DNA of 64,000 nucleotides from Lindgomyces ingoldianus (GCF_010093535.1 NW_022985177.1:600857-664856); one strand, 5' to 3'; shown: positions 36,347-49,300, counted from the first letter of the stretch. Numbers and translations are program-made. Notes: generated from the sequence alone by a model not told the origin.

Positions 36347-37987
36347 ATGGTTCAACTCAACATGTCTACAGTGTATGACTATTTGGTGGTCGGCGGTGGG
36401 ACCGTCGGCTGCGTAATTGCCTCTCGCCTTTCCCATGCCGGCCACCGCGTGGCTCTCTTCGAGACGGGCCCAGTGAACTATTCGACCGAGATTATGAGCT
36501 CTTCTGGCGCGCCACTTCTACACGGCACTCCTGCCGAGTACAATTACAAGAGCACTCCACAAGCTGCGCTCGATAATCGTGAAGTCCCGAATTATGGCGG
36601 CAAACTCCTCTCCGGATCTAGTGGGGTCAATTACGGTCTATGGACTCGTGGTCACTCGTCTGATTACGAAGCTTGGGCTAAACACGTGGGGGACGAACGA
36701 TGGAACTATGGCAACTTGCTCAAGTACTTCATGAAGACGGAGAACTATCAAGGTTCGAACGTCAGCAGCAAGGTACACGGATTTGATGGGCCGATTTCTG
36801 TGATTCATGGCACCAAAAAATATCCTCTGAGGACGGAAATCTTGAATGCACTCCAACAAAGTGGCCTCAAAGTCAATCCCGATGGAAACAGCGGAGACCC
36901 GTTTGGGATAAGCGAATTCACCGAGAATTGGAAGAACAACCAAAGGCAGCCTTCTGGCTTGGCCTACGATCTCTCCAAAACCGATGTATTTACCAACACC
37001 ACTGTTGCACGAATTGACATCAATATCCACACCAAAACCGCTACGGGAGTCACTCTGCAGAATGGCCAGTCTATCAAAGCCTGCAAGGAGGTTATCCTAA
37101 GCTGCGGCGGGATCAGAACTCCGCAAGTTCTTATGCTGTCGGGTATCGGGCCGAAGGAGCACCTCCATTCTCTGGGAATAAGTAGCATTGCCGATCTTCC
37201 AGTCGGCAAAAATTTACATGACCACGTCTCTGGATCCCTGTTCTGGAAGCTCCGCAATCCGGAAAAGGGACTTGCGGTAGGGTCACCCCTTTTCAACAAG
37301 TCGGAATACTTCACGGGAACTGCAGTGGACTGGATCTCCACTATCACTATCCCCAATGATCTAATATCCGCCGCCGCCGCTGCTGACGGGACCAGTCTCC
37401 ATAAGCTGTATGGCCCAGGTCCTCGCGCACATATCGAGTTCTTGACAGTTTATGCGCCTATTGCTGGTGGCGGTACGGAATACCGACTCCCATTCGATGG
37501 AACTCATATATCCACACCCACCCTCCTACTACTCCCCACTAGCCGTGGACAAGTCACTCTTGCTTCCACGAATGCTACGGATGATCCAATCATCGACCCG
37601 GAGTATTTGAGTACTGAGGTCGATCGCGCACTTTTGCGCGAGGGCATACGTGCAACTATACGAGCAATGGAAACCCCAGAAGGACAGAGCGTGGTTGAAG
37701 GAGAAAGCCCTCCACCAGGTTTCCCGCAACTCACAAGTGCGAGTACGGACGAGGAGATTGATTCTCGCCTTGCTCTTATGGGCTCTAGCTTCTATCAAAA
37801 TGCCGGTACAGCGGCCATGGGCACTGTTGTGGACACCAAATGTAAGGTTAAAGGCATCAAACGTTTAAGAGTCAGTGATGCAAGTATTTTGCCACTACCT
37901 ATAGCGTCACACTATCAGGCGGCAATGTATGCTATCGCAGAGGCGACGGCGGCCATGATCTTGGAGGAGGAGGACCCCAGCGCGTAG
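36347..37987 (+). CDS. GMC-family FAD-dependent oxidoreductase
   Basis: Intronless gene of 546 aa for a glucose-methanol-choline oxidoreductase, a family that oxidises alcohols to aldehydes using FAD. The N-terminus has the Rossmann motif VVGGGTVG (residues 14-21) with the ribose-binding acid in FETG (Glu39). GMC signature 1 covers residues 84-102 (GGKLLSGSSGVNYG...TRG) and signature 2 is GGIRTPQVLMLSGIGP. The C-terminal substrate half ends with YQNAGTAAMG and ASHYQAAMYAIAEA. The family's usual catalytic His in YHxxGT is Gln484 here (codon CAA, 37796-37798), while the second active-site His is kept (His522). Length is normal. The frame extends upstream only to a TTG at 36329, so ATG 36347, or 36362 with the better context, is the start. 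It is the first of three co-oriented cluster genes. I infer oxidation of a hydroxymethyl group on the polyketide, possibly impaired by the Gln. Confidence 0.92.
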   Translation: MVQLNMSTVYDYLVVGGGTVGCVIASRLSHAGHRVALFETGPVNYSTEIMSSSGAPLLHGTPAEYNYKSTPQAALDNREVPNYGGKLLSGSSGVNYGLWTRGHSSDYEAWAKHVGDERWNYGNLLKYFMKTENYQGSNVSSKVHGFDGPISVIHGTKKYPLRTEILNALQQSGLKVNPDGNSGDPFGISEFTENWKNNQRQPSGLAYDLSKTDVFTNTTVARIDINIHTKTATGVTLQNGQSIKACKEVILSCGGIRTPQVLMLSGIGPKEHLHSLGISSIADLPVGKNLHDHVSGSLFWKLRNPEKGLAVGSPLFNKSEYFTGTAVDWISTITIPNDLISAAAAADGTSLHKLYGPGPRAHIEFLTVYAPIAGGGTEYRLPFDGTHISTPTLLLLPTSRGQVTLASTNATDDPIIDPEYLSTEVDRALLREGIRATIRAMETPEGQSVVEGESPPPGFPQLTSASTDEEIDSRLALMGSSFYQNAGTAAMGTVVDTKCKVKGIKRLRVSDASILPLPIASHYQAAMYAIAEATAAMILEEEDPSA

Positions 37988-38036
37988 AGTAATTATGCAT
38001 ACACCTGTGTATGGGCTGCATATTTGGGTGTCGCAG

Positions 38037-38042
38037 AATAAA
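38037..38042 (+). terminator. Candidate polyadenylation signal of the GMC gene
   Basis: AATAAA lies 50 bp after the stop codon, a usual spacing. A short hairpin (CATACAC-CT-GTGTATG, 37999-38014) lies between. Confidence 0.5.
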
Positions 38043-38952
38043 ATGAGGTTACTAGGATTAAAATCTTGAATGCAAATGCAGTTTTGGTAATTGGAGGAAA
38101 TTGAAAGTTATTGATTGAAGGAGGAAGAGATTGGCTAATAGGCCTAACTATACGGATCCGTACACACTAGCGCTAACCTCTCTCGTGATACAAATAAACG
38201 TCCACTAGGTAAAACTCCCACTGTCCAAGTCGCTGAGCTCCTACCGAGTGGCCAAAATCTCCATTTCCGCCAACTTTGCCTCCCCACTTGCCAAGATGAA
38301 CTATGTTGCGAAATGCAAAGAAGAATAAGCGGAAACCACCGGCCAAAAATGCTGGCACTCTCTGAGGGAGCTGCGTGCACCATGTATTCGATGACCAACT
38401 ACTTGAAATCACGCCAGGGATGCTCGGCCTGCGACCATTTTCGCGATATCCGCCGGCGTGCTACACGGGGCAGGTGTTCCAGTGCAACTCCCAAACAGGA
38501 TGCTGTGCTAGAGCGTTTGAGAAGATTTACCGACATTCGGGTAGCACACACCCTCGTGGTGAGCATCACTAAACCGCGCCATGGAAGGATTTCTGTAGAG
38601 CGAACGTCTTTGCGTGGGATTTCGGACTCCGATATTGTGTCTATTCGGCTCTCTAATTCGCCAACCCGATAGCGTTAACGTTAGAATCTAACCTTAATAG
38701 TAATTTACTTATAACTATGGATCATAATGGTGATCCTGTGAAATGAAATAAAATTCTGTAGGATGAAGTGGTATTTGCACGCTTGATGCAACATTAGACC
38801 ACGTAGGGAGTAGATAATGCAAGTTCTCCTTCGTCCAATTCTGACCGGTCTAATGGGATTGTACGTACATCGGGTTCAGAAGCAACTTCTAAGTTTAATT
38901 CAGATTCGCCAATTATATGATAATCCAGTCATTGGAACCTCCTGCTCTCATA
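38043..38952 (+). other. Intergenic region with an unassigned open stretch
   Basis: About 0.9 kb between two cluster genes. One plus-strand frame is free of stops from about 38150 to 38672 (about 173 codons; first ATG 38313) and contains Cys-rich parts, but I recognise no domain. Parts of the minus strand are open too. It may be a degraded gene or chance. The last 240 bp should hold the promoter of the next gene. No TATA box is obvious. Confidence 0.35.
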
Positions 38953-40144
38953 ATGAGTTCGAAAGAAGCCAGCATCTCGACCAACGCACACAAGATTCAT
39001 CTCCAATCTCCCAGCCCCTGTACCGGTTGTGTGGTACCCACCATCGACATCGGACCCTACCTAAGTGATCCAACTTCTTCTGAGGCACGGCAATTGATTG
39101 ATACAATCCGCGCGGCGTGCGTAAAGACAGGGTTTTTCCAAATAACAGGCCATGGAGTTTCAAGAGATCTACAGGATTCCGCTATTGACGCAGCCAAGGA
39201 ATTTTTCGCGCTTCCTATTGAGGAGAAGGAGAAATTGGATATTGAAAAGAACATAGGCTTTAGGGGTTATGACAAGATTGGGACGCAATCCTACAGCGCA
39301 TCCTCGGCACCGGATCTCAAAGAGGTGAGCCGTGCACACGCTCTAGCCTCGATAGGGTTTCGCATATTCTAAAGCCATTCAACTCATTCTAATCCAATGA
39401 TAACAGAGTTTTTTTATTGGCACCGACATATCCATTGACGATCCACGTGTTCAAGCTGGCCGTATCCTAACCGGACCAAATGTCTGGCCGGACGATTCAA
39501 TCTTGCACAAGTCTTGGTTTCGAGAGCCTGTGGAAATGTACTACGCCGCCGTGCGTGAACTTGGGTCGAGGGTTATGGAGATGATTGGGCAAAGCTTAAC
39601 CTCGAATCCAGAGCAGTTCCACTCATTTCTTTCGAATCAGCCTGCTGTGCCTCTACGCCTTCTTCATTATCCTGTCGAGCCAAGGGGAACCCGCGATCCA
39701 GTTGGAGAGAAAGCCTCGCTGGAGAGCACTGAAAGGAAGATTGATCAATTCGGCTGCGGTGCACATACCGATTTCGGAGCTATCACACTGCTCCTGCAAG
39801 ACCAAAATGCGGGTCTACAATTGTTCAGCCCAGAGACAAATGAATGGTTCACTATACCACCTCGCTCTGACACATACGTTGTGAACGTTGGCGACATGCT
39901 ATCAAGCATTACAGGTGGGAAATACAAAAGCAGCTGGCACCGTGTCCTCAAACAGACGCAGCAAGATCGTTATTCCATTGCCCTCTTCATGCATGGGAAT
40001 TTGGACTTTGTTTTAAACCCGATAAATGGAAGCAGCTGGAAGGAGCCGCTTACCGTAGAGCAGTATTTGCTGCAGCGTATAATGTCTACGTACTCGAAAG
40101 ACAGAGTCACTAAGGTAAATGCGGCTTCAGCAGGGTTAGGTTGA
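38953..40144 (+). CDS. Fe(II)/2-oxoglutarate-dependent oxygenase, isopenicillin-N-synthase-like
   Basis: Two exons (38953-39324 and 39407-40144) joined in phase 0 across an 82-bp intron with GTGAGC donor, CAG acceptor and a CTAAT-type branch site; 369 aa. The N-terminal DIOX_N domain has the usual VPTIDIGPYL and GFFQITGHGV motifs. The catalytic jelly roll keeps the complete iron triad His244-x-Asp246 (GAHTDFGAI) and His302 (SSWHRV), plus Arg312 and Ser314 (RYS) for 2-oxoglutarate. The enzyme should therefore hydroxylate or oxidise C-H bonds using O2 in the cytosol. Placement beside a CMeT-containing non-reducing PKS recalls CitB of citrinin and TropC of stipitatic acid biosynthesis, which act on the PKS product. 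ATG 38953 has an A at -3; an in-frame ATG at 38917 is the alternative. No damage is seen. Confidence 0.93.
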
Positions 40145-40838
40145 TAAGGTAGCAGCTTTGCAGTGCACACGCGGCAGTTCTGGTAGTAGAAGGGATCATG
40201 CCCACAAAAAAATGTCTTACAAAATTACTCTCTACTTGGGCAATCACGCATATACGCTCCCCCTTAGGGGGGGTTTGTTTCTAGCTTCATGCTAGATGAT
40301 AATATAGCCACATACAAGGAGGCAAATTATACGCTCTCTGAATGGTACGGTAGATGCCAAGTACATATATAATCTATACTACGTAATCAATTACTTTGTC
40401 TCCACCGTAATCTCTCTAACCCTCAAGGGTGTCTCGCACGGCTCTCCATGTCCCCTGCTTTCACCCTTGAGGCATTTTCCACGGGCTGCAAGACAACTAT
40501 CCATTTGGCTCAAACCCTTGTTATGATCAGGGGCTGGAAACCTGAACCGGGGGGGAGACTGTATTTATAGGGCGAACTAGTTATCAGCCATTCTCGAGCT
40601 GTCAGATCCCGGTCTTCGCTATCACCGCCATTGCCCTTGCTCACAACTGCCTTGTACTTACATCCAGTTACCTTATTATCACTAAATTCTGCCGACCTAC
40701 AGCGCTACTAAGCCCGCTCAATATTTACCGTTGCATGGTACGCAGCAGCTCACCCCCCCTAAAGCTAGATCCTTCGCTAAACCGCTCTAGTAACACAGTA
40801 ATGACTATTGAGATTTAGCTCGTTTAGGTAGCTTGACC
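40145..40838 (+). promoter_or_regulatory. Promoter region of the polyketide synthase gene
   Basis: About 0.7 kb. A TATA-like TATTTATA at 40562-40569 lies about 275 bp before the ATG and is followed by pyrimidine-rich DNA. Runs of seven or more G or C occur at about 40267, 40550 and 40752; the outer two are in inverted orientation (TTAGGGGGGG and CCCCCCCTAA). CTAGC-TTCAT-GCTAG at 40279-40293 is a small perfect inverted repeat. No specific regulator site can be assigned. Confidence 0.5.
40562..40569 (+). promoter_or_regulatory. TATA-like element of the PKS gene
   Basis: TATTTATA just downstream of a G-rich run, in a suitable position for a 5' leader of roughly 240 bp. Confidence 0.4.
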
Positions 40839-43800
40839 ATGCCATCACCCGCGGAACGAGGGGACCGATTCATGCCATCGATACTCGTTTTTGGGCCACA
40901 GACAGAGTTGCCTTCGAAAGAAACACTTGCACAGTTAAGGCAGGAACTCTGCGAAAGACCTGAATTATACAGCCTTCACCAGGCAATAAAGGAATTACCA
41001 AAATTTTGGCAAACGCTCACCGCCTTTGACGAAAGCTTGACCAACGTCCCGGGATCTAAGTACCTTGGTGACCTTCAACGCTGGTTATTCAATGGCGGTA
41101 CTTTTCCACATCACGCCGACGCAATCCCTAATGTATTCGCCCTACCGATCACGCTCCTTCTTCAAATCACTCAATACGTTCGCTTTCTAAGCTGGTTTGA
41201 TGTAGAGGACCCGCACTCCTCTGTGATTAAAGCTGTTCAAGCCGGTGGGATTCATGGCTATTGTGTTGGATTTCTCAGTGCCATTGCAGTTTCTGCATCC
41301 AAAACTGAGGCAGATATCGCGGCTTGGGCTGTCGTCAGCCTGCGTCTGGCCGTTTGCATAGGCGCGTATGTTGATCAAAATGGGGCCTATGCTGAACCAA
41401 AAAGCTGTGCTGCGGGCCTTACCGTTCGTTGGAAAGATGGGCATATTAATGGGAAAAAGGAGGTTATTGATCTTGTTCAAGCAAGTCCGAGTGTAAGTCT
41501 CCACGAGCTCCTTATCTAGATTCATAGGCCTAAATAACTCAAAAAATAGGCATACATATCCAGCATCAACGATAATGCCTGTGTTACCATCACGGTAAAT
41601 GCTCACAGTCTTACAGACCTTACCGAGAAGTTCCATGCTAAAGGAATGCGGGTGAAGCCGACTCACGTGCAAGGCCGCTTTCATTCCACTATCTACTCTT
41701 CTGCTGTGGGCAGGCTTATGGATTTCTTTCTTCATCACCCTGAACTGCAGCTTCCAGATGTAGCTAAGATGAGGGCTCCAGTGCGATCAACCGTCACAGG
41801 CGACATCATTAATGACGGCTCATTTCTGCGTATTACGCTCGAAAACACACTGCTGAACGTTGCGGACTGGTACCAGACTCTTCGGGCAGCTACTGCTCAA
41901 TTGCCCGATACGGGCAGTGTAATTGTGTATGCAGGATTTGGGAACCATATTCCTCCTTCTCTTGTACAAGCGTCGAATCTCCGAGTTTTGGCAATAGGCA
42001 ATATAGAAGAACCAGACTCGAAGAGTACCACCAAACACTCTCGATGTAACGGTGCGACCAACGGCGTATTTTCGAACGATACCTACAAGTTCACGAACGG
42101 AATTCCACTAGAACCGCAAGCCAGAATCTCGGAGTATCCAGCTCACTCGATTGCCATCGTTGGCATGGCTGGCAGATTTCCTGGCGCAGACTCTCTAGAT
42201 GAACTCTGGGACTTGTTGCGCTCAGGAAAGAGCATGGTCAAGCGCGCACCTTCCGACAGACTCGGACTCTCCGGACTTGAATGTAGTAAAGCCGGCAAAG
42301 AGTGGTGGGGCAACTTTCTCCGCAACCCCGATGCCTTTGACCACAAATTCTTCAAGAAGTCGTCGAGAGAGGCAGTTGCTTGGGATCCACAGCAGAGGAT
42401 CCTACTCGAGGTTGTCTACGAGGCGTTAGAATCAGCGGGATATTTCAGTCCCTCGTCAAAATCGGAGCCGAATGATTACGGCTGCTACATCGGTGCTATC
42501 ATGAACAACTACTACGATAATGTCTCTTGCAATCCTCCTACTGCTTATGCTACCGTGGGAACGTCACGTTGCTTCCTGAGTGGCTTCACGAGCCACAATT
42601 TTGGATGGACCGGACCGTCACTTACTATAGACACAGCTTGTTCGTCATCACTCGTTGCTATCAACACCGCATGCAGAGCTATATTGTCTGGAGAATGTTC
42701 CCGGGCAATAGCTGGTGGTACCAATGTTATCACCAGTCCATTTGACTATCAGAACCTTAACGCTGCTGGTTTCCTCAGCCCAAGCGGGCAATGCAAGCCG
42801 TTTGATGCAAGCGCTGACGGTTACTGCCGTGGAGAAGGGGTTTCCGTGGTTGTGCTCAAACCCTTGGCAACTGCTCTTGAGGAGAACCATAACATCCTTG
42901 GTGTTATTGTCGGATCGGCCGTGAATCAAAATCCAAACCATAGTCACATCACCGTACCGAATTCAGGAGCTCAGAGTAGCCTTTATCGAAAGGTGATGAG
43001 CTTCGCAGGCGTTGAACCCGAAGCTGTGTCCTATGTTGAGGCTCATGGCACTGGCACTAGCGTAGGTGACCCTGTGGAGTGCCAGAGCATCCGTGAAGCC
43101 TTTGGTGGTCCTTTAAGAGATAAAACTCTATATTTCTCCTCTATTAAGGGAAATATTGGTCACACTGAAGCCACTGCTGGTGTTTCAGGCCTCGTCAAGG
43201 TTCTTTTGATGATGCAACATGGGAAGATTCCTCCCCAAGCCAGCTATAACAGCCTGAACCCGAAAATCCCAGCCTTGGAACCAGATCGAATGGAAATCCC
43301 TAGAAGCTTACTTCCATGGACCTCTTCATCTCGGCTTGCTTGTGTTAACGGCTACGGTGCCGCAGGGAGCAATTCGGCGGTGATACTTCGGGAAAGGCCG
43401 GCTACGAACATGCAAACCTCAAAGACCAACATACAGGCCACTCAGCAGCCCTCACGGTACCCTCTATTCATTTCCGCTGGAGCGGAGAGCAGTCTTTCAA
43501 TGTACTGTCAGAAGCTTATCGATTGGCTCAAGAACGTCAAGTCAAAAAGTACCACAGATATCCTGCCAAGAGATATGACGTTTAACCTAGCCGACAGAGC
43601 AAACCGCACACTTCCACATGTCCTCTCAACAGCTGTCACCGACCTGCATGACGTCGAACGCAAGCTTACAGCAGCAGTAGCAGGCACCACCACCATTAAA
43701 GTAGCGGATCCGAAGCCGATAATCCTCGTGTTCGGAGGTCAAGAAAGTGACTTCATCGGGCTTTCTGAAGAAGTCTATCATTCATCGGCGTTGTTCAGCT

Positions 43801-46370
43801 ATCATCTTGACGCTTGCAATGAGGTACTCCTTTCACACGGAAATGACGGATTATATCCTGCGATCTTCCAGCGTAGCCGTATCGCAGACTTAGTCACTTT
43901 ACATACCGCGCTGTTCTCCGTGCAGTATGCTTCCGCAAAATCCTGGATAGACTGCGGACTTGAAGTTGGTGCCGTCATCGGCCATAGCTTCGGTCAATTA
44001 ACCGCGCTCTGTATCTCGGGTGTACTGTCACTTCCGGATGCATTGAAGCTAGTTGCAGGTAGAGCTACCATCATGCTAAGGTTCTGGGGCGATGAGCCAG
44101 GATCCATGCTATATTTGCATACAGTCCGCCAGAAGGTTGTGGAGATGCTGGATATGTTGAGCGCTATTTCGAGCGATGAATACGCCGAAGTGGCTTGTTA
44201 CAACGGGCCCAAAAGCCATGTCGTTGTTGGATCTACTAGCGCCATAGGTGCGTTGGAGAAAATAATCGCAAATTCTCCATCTTTCCGGAATTCTGTCCGC
44301 ACCGAAAGGTTAAAAGTCACACATGGATTCCATTCCAAGTTTACAGAGCCTTTGCTACCATACATCACTGCTTTGGCGAGGGAGCTTACATGGATGCGCC
44401 CCACGATACATCTCGAAACATGTGACGATACCTACACTGTCGCCGATCCGGATTTCCACGCGATAGCGGAGCATACAAGACGTCCGGTCTTCTTCCAACA
44501 GGCCGTCGAAAGGCTTAGAGAACGATATTCCCAAAGCACTTGGCTCGAAGCGGGTCGTGGGTCGTCTATAATCCAGCTTGTCAAAAACTCTTTAGAAGTT
44601 ACACAAGGGCACCTGTTCTTGTCACCTCAGCTCACTATGTCAAATGCACAAGACTCACTCACTGATGTCACTATCGATTTATGGAAGGCTGGTTACTCTG
44701 TTCAGTATTGGCATTTCCATCGGCGTCAGAAATCTCAGTATCGATTTTTGAGCCTACCACCGTACCAATTCGAGAAAAGTCGTCATTGGCTCCAGTTCAA
44801 AGACCGAAGCGCTGAGAAAAAATCTACCGATATTGTTGAAGGAAAACCTGATGATGAGCTTTTGGCTTTCCTTCGATTCAGAGACGTCAACAGAACAGAG
44901 GCCATCTTCCGCATATCCTCGTCTAGCGATAGGTTCAAAGCAATACTGAGCGGCCACATCATGGCAGGCCAACGTCTTGCACCAGCATCACTTTACTTTG
45001 AGGTAGCTGCGCGTGCTGCATTGTTCCTTGTATCAGACAAAGAGGCGGTGACATACGTGCCAACTGTAGAGAATCTACACATAAACTCTCCGATAGGCCA
45101 GGACACTACTAAGGAGATATTGCTATATGTTAAGCGTATTGACGATATGCGTCCATTTTGGTCATTCTCGATAACAGTCGGGACGTTACCGACTGCTATG
45201 GGTCATGCAGTTGAGACCTTTGTACAGTCTACTGGAACAGTTTACCTTAGAAAACGCGGTGACTCCCGCCAAGCGCAGAAATTCAAACGTTTCGAATCTT
45301 TGACCGGCTTCCGCCGGTATCAAGAGATTATCAGCCACCCAGAAGCGGAAACAATGCAAGGTAATCACATCTACCGTGCATTCAGCCCCATAGTGCAATA
45401 CAGCAAATCGTTCCAAGGGATTAAAAGTGTAGCTTGTGTGGGGATGGAAGCCGCGGGCAAAGTGTCAATTCATCTCGATTCAAATGATCCTGCTGATCAA
45501 CGTCTTACTGATACCCCTATGATGGACAGCTTCATGCAACTTGCTGGGATGCTGGTGAACTACTTCAACAATTCTAGCCTTGAGGACTTTCGTGTATGCT
45601 TTCAGATAGAGCACATCGAGATCGGCGGGCAGTTTACTCCGGACGCGAAGAATTGGATCGTGTACTCAAATATGACAGAAGAAGACGATGAGGAAGCTTC
45701 ATCCGATGCGTACGTTTTCGAGGCTGAAAGTAAGAAGATGGTCATGGCAGCGTTTGGCTTCCGCTTCTCAAGAATTCCTCGATCCTTGCTTGCTCGACTA
45801 TTAAGGGGTGAGCCGGTAGAGGGGGCCGCTCGCCCTCCAGTTGATGCAGGTGAGCAACTTACCACAGAGGCCCGTACATTGTCTACAAAGAAACCTTCGA
45901 GTGCACGTAGAGAGCTTCTTCGAATACTGCATGACGTTACCGACATACCTCTGGAAAAACTGACAGATGAATCTACTCTCGAGGATCTTGGAATTGACTC
46001 TTTAGGAGCCACTGAAGTACTCAATGATATTCGCGCAGGGCTGGACCTTTCTATCGACCTTTCAACCTTTCTATTTTTCCCCAACATCCAGGCGATCGCG
46101 GCATACATCGACGAGACGCTAGGACTTAGCAGTGAAGACTCTCACGCTGATCAGCTAAGGACAAATTTCTCACAAAAGGATGTTCTGACTCCAAATGGCG
46201 ATGGAGGCGATATAGATTCGGTTTCAACAAAGTCTACGTTAGCTCGCAAGGCACCATCGTCTATGAATCTATTAAGTACTCGTGTGATCATTTCCGCATA
46301 CGATGCTTTCAGAGACATGAGATTCGGGTATGGTCAGATTGCCGCCCTAACCGGAGATTTGGATTTTTGG
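40839..46370 (+). CDS. PKS 5' part: SAT, KS, AT, PT and ACP domains
   Basis: Start ATG 40839 has the context ACCATG; the frame's earlier TTG cannot start. The intron 41493-41549 (GTAAGT...TAG, phase 0) falls inside SAT. SAT (about residues 10-340) has GYCVG with Cys142 and GRFHS with His263, so it loads a starter acyl unit. KS (about 415-835) has DTACSSS with Cys582, HGTGT with His717 and GNIGH with His756. AT (about 940-1260) has GHSFG with Ser1031 and GFHS with His1146; its opening VFGGQE differs a little from the common FTGQG. PT (about 1330-1640) has the hot-dog dyad His1354 (SGHIMAG) and Asp1544 (PMMDSF), which fixes cyclisation. One ACP carries Ser1702 in GIDSLG. The sequence then enters the linker to CMeT (FW, Trp1825) where the transposon begins. 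Codons are unaffected by RIP. Confidence 0.95.
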
Positions 46371-49300
46371 TCCTGTGCAGCGTTTCCAACAGAAAGTAGT
46401 ACAATTAATACTTTTGCTCTACCTACAATTACATAAGGCAAACAAACGTAACTACATTTTTAACTATTATAATTTAATTAATAAGGCTTAAAAGTAAGTA
46501 GTATTATAATTAAGGTAGACTTTTTTAAGGTTGCAGTCTCTAACGCGCGTGAGGGCTAAGAGAGCATGTTTGTGCTACTATTTACATGTTAGTGTAGTAC
46601 TAACTGTAGAGATTTTACTATATTACAGAGCAGTGTTATTTTACTAGTAGTTTTTACCTTAATTAACATCTTTATCTTATATTTCTTTATTATTTTTATT
46701 ATCTTTATTATAGCTATGTTAAATTAGATTTAAAAGAGCTAACATAACCTATCTAACTAGGCCTAGGCTTTAAGCTTAGCCTTATCTCTAGCAGCTTATT
46801 ACGCTAGTTTTTATTAACTTAAGAAGTTACACTCTTTACTCTCTTAGTTTTTATTTTATAAAGGGTCTTTGTTTTTTAGTGTTTTTAATACTTAATTTAA
46901 AAAGTTTTTTAAAAATTATTACTTTAACTCTAGCTAGGCCTTTCCTATTAAGTAAGATAATGTATTAGTAGTAAAGAAAAAGCTAGATGTAGAGCAGCTT
47001 AAATACTATGTAAAGCACCTTAGCTAGCTTTAAAAAGGGTGTAAATTATTAGCTGTTTAGTAGCATAGTGCTAACTTTTAGCATATAAATAATAATAGCG
47101 TAAAGGTAAAGATTTAGCTTTACTATTTTTATTACTCTTAAAGAGTGTGTAAAGCTAGTAAAATTATTAGTAGCTATTATTATATTATAGCTTATCTACT
47201 TAAGAACTACTAGATAAATGTTACTAGAGAGAAGCTTTTACCTAATAGTCCTTACTAGCTAGTAAACTCTTAAGAAGTAGTGTTAGTAGTAGGCTCTATA
47301 AAAGCTATAAGTTATAATTTATAGTAAAAAGAGTTATTATAAGCTGCTTTTATTAACTAGGTAATTCTCTAAAATATCTCTTTTCTTAATATATTATTAG
47401 CAGAACTTTAAAGCATTATTACTTAAAACTAGGGGGATCTTCTTAGCGCTTTTCTTATATTTTCTACTACTATTTTAAACTACGTACACATAGAGCTTAT
47501 ATAGTAAAAGGAGAAGATTTAAATAATACTAAAGTTAGCCTACTTAAAGATTATATTAAGTATTAATATATAGACTTCTTTAAACTACTTCTTTTTTTTT
47601 AAAGTAGTAGCTTACTTTATTAGTAAGTGTACTTTAGCTTATTTTTAGTGTCTTAGTAGTAAAAATTAAAATAACATAACTAACATTTTTATATTAAATG
47701 CTAACTTTCTATAGAGAGACTTTTTTATTAGCTTTTATAATTTTTTTAGTAATTATATAGGGCTAAACTAAGCGTAGGCTATTATCTAGATTATTAAGGA
47801 CTATAATATTATGTTAAAATTCTTATGTTTTATTACTAATAACATGTTAAATAATAATAACTTTATAATTTTATTTCTAAAGGAACATCTTAGCATAGAC
47901 TTTAATAGGCAGCACTGCCTACGCTGCGCTAGTTATACTATATAATTAGTAGTAAAAGCTGTTAATTATAGTAAAGAATTAAGCTAATTTAAATCTGCCT
48001 TAGCCTAGGCTGCTTTTTAAAAGTAGTTTAACTTATACTAAAAGCATAAAGTTATAGAAAAACTTTATAATTTTATTAATATAATCTTCTTCTTCTATAA
48101 GCGCTGTAAAGCCTTTAAGGTAGTTTAATAATTTATATCTAATAAAGACCCTTTTTAGAGCTTTAGCACTTTGAACTTAGTATAAGATAAAGGTGTCTGC
48201 TAGCATTCTATCTATTTTATAGTCCTCTGTTGTTTAGAGCTTAAGAATGCTATTATAAAGTTTATTTATAAATAGTAAAGCACTAAGAATAATAAAGATA
48301 ATGTTTATATACCTAGTAACACAGCTTTATTAGATATAATTACTAAAAAAAAAGTAAAAGTAAGCTAAGCATTTTATAAAGTTTCTTAAAGTTTTTTATT
48401 AAATAATAAAAAGACTAAAAGAAAACACAGAGTAAAGTTTACTATAAATATTTATTATTAACATGTAATTACTTTACACTAAGCTATTATAAATAAAGGC
48501 AACACTAGAGCCTAAAGTTAATAGCTACTTTAAAAGTAGTGTTTTATATAGACTAGAAAAGCTTTTTATATACTAAAAAAAGTTTATTATAAATCTTTTA
48601 GTTTTTTATTATATAGTTGCAACTATTCTTTACTTAAGACTTTATCTTTATTAGTTTAAAAACTATTAAAGGCATTATAGCTTATAGCATAAAAAAGTAA
48701 AAGCTTTAATGCTTAAAGTCTTCTAGAAGTACATAGATGCTAAAAAAAAAAGAAGAATAAGCCTAATAAGCTACTATAATGTAAATAACTTTTATCTAGC
48801 AGTGCTTATAACTTTTACTATAAATAGACTTTTTTAGTTAACATAACTTTACTTACTAGAAAAAAGTTTTATAAAAAGGCTAAGAAAACTTTAAAGCTTA
48901 CTTTATACTATAACAACTTTTTAGACAACCTTATTATAGCAAAAAATAACAGTCCCTTGTATAAGGAACCTTTAGATTAGTAGCTCTAGGTTAGTTAGCG
49001 TAACTATCCTGTACTCTTTAAGATAGCACTTAATTTTCTATGTATACCCTCTACAAGCTGCAACTGCAAGAGAGCTTTTAGCAGGGGGAAAAAAACAGTT
49101 ACTTATAACTATAATTATCTCTTAGGCTTTATAATTAAAGCTTTACAACTCTAAAAGAACTAGCTATGTTATAAAGTTATTTTTAGTAAATTAAATAACC
49201 TTACATGCTATATTAAGAGTAAGAGAGACCTTACTACTTTAAAAGCTTTAATAGTTATGTTGTAACTTTTAGTAAAAAGTTAAGAAGTACAAGCAGCTTT

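Noticed and set aside
39325..39406. Frame break in the oxygenase gene as a pseudogene sign
   Set aside because: GTGAGC donor, CTAAT branch site and CAG acceptor define a normal 82-bp intron with frame kept.
41493..41549. Frame break between two long open frames as a frameshift in the SAT domain
   Set aside because: GTAAGT donor, TAG acceptor and phase 0 joining restore the SAT domain, so it is a normal 57-bp intron.
41187..46108. Several antisense and out-of-frame open frames of 60-183 codons within the PKS
   Set aside because: Shadows of a well-conserved coding frame with intact SAT, KS, AT, PT and ACP motifs.
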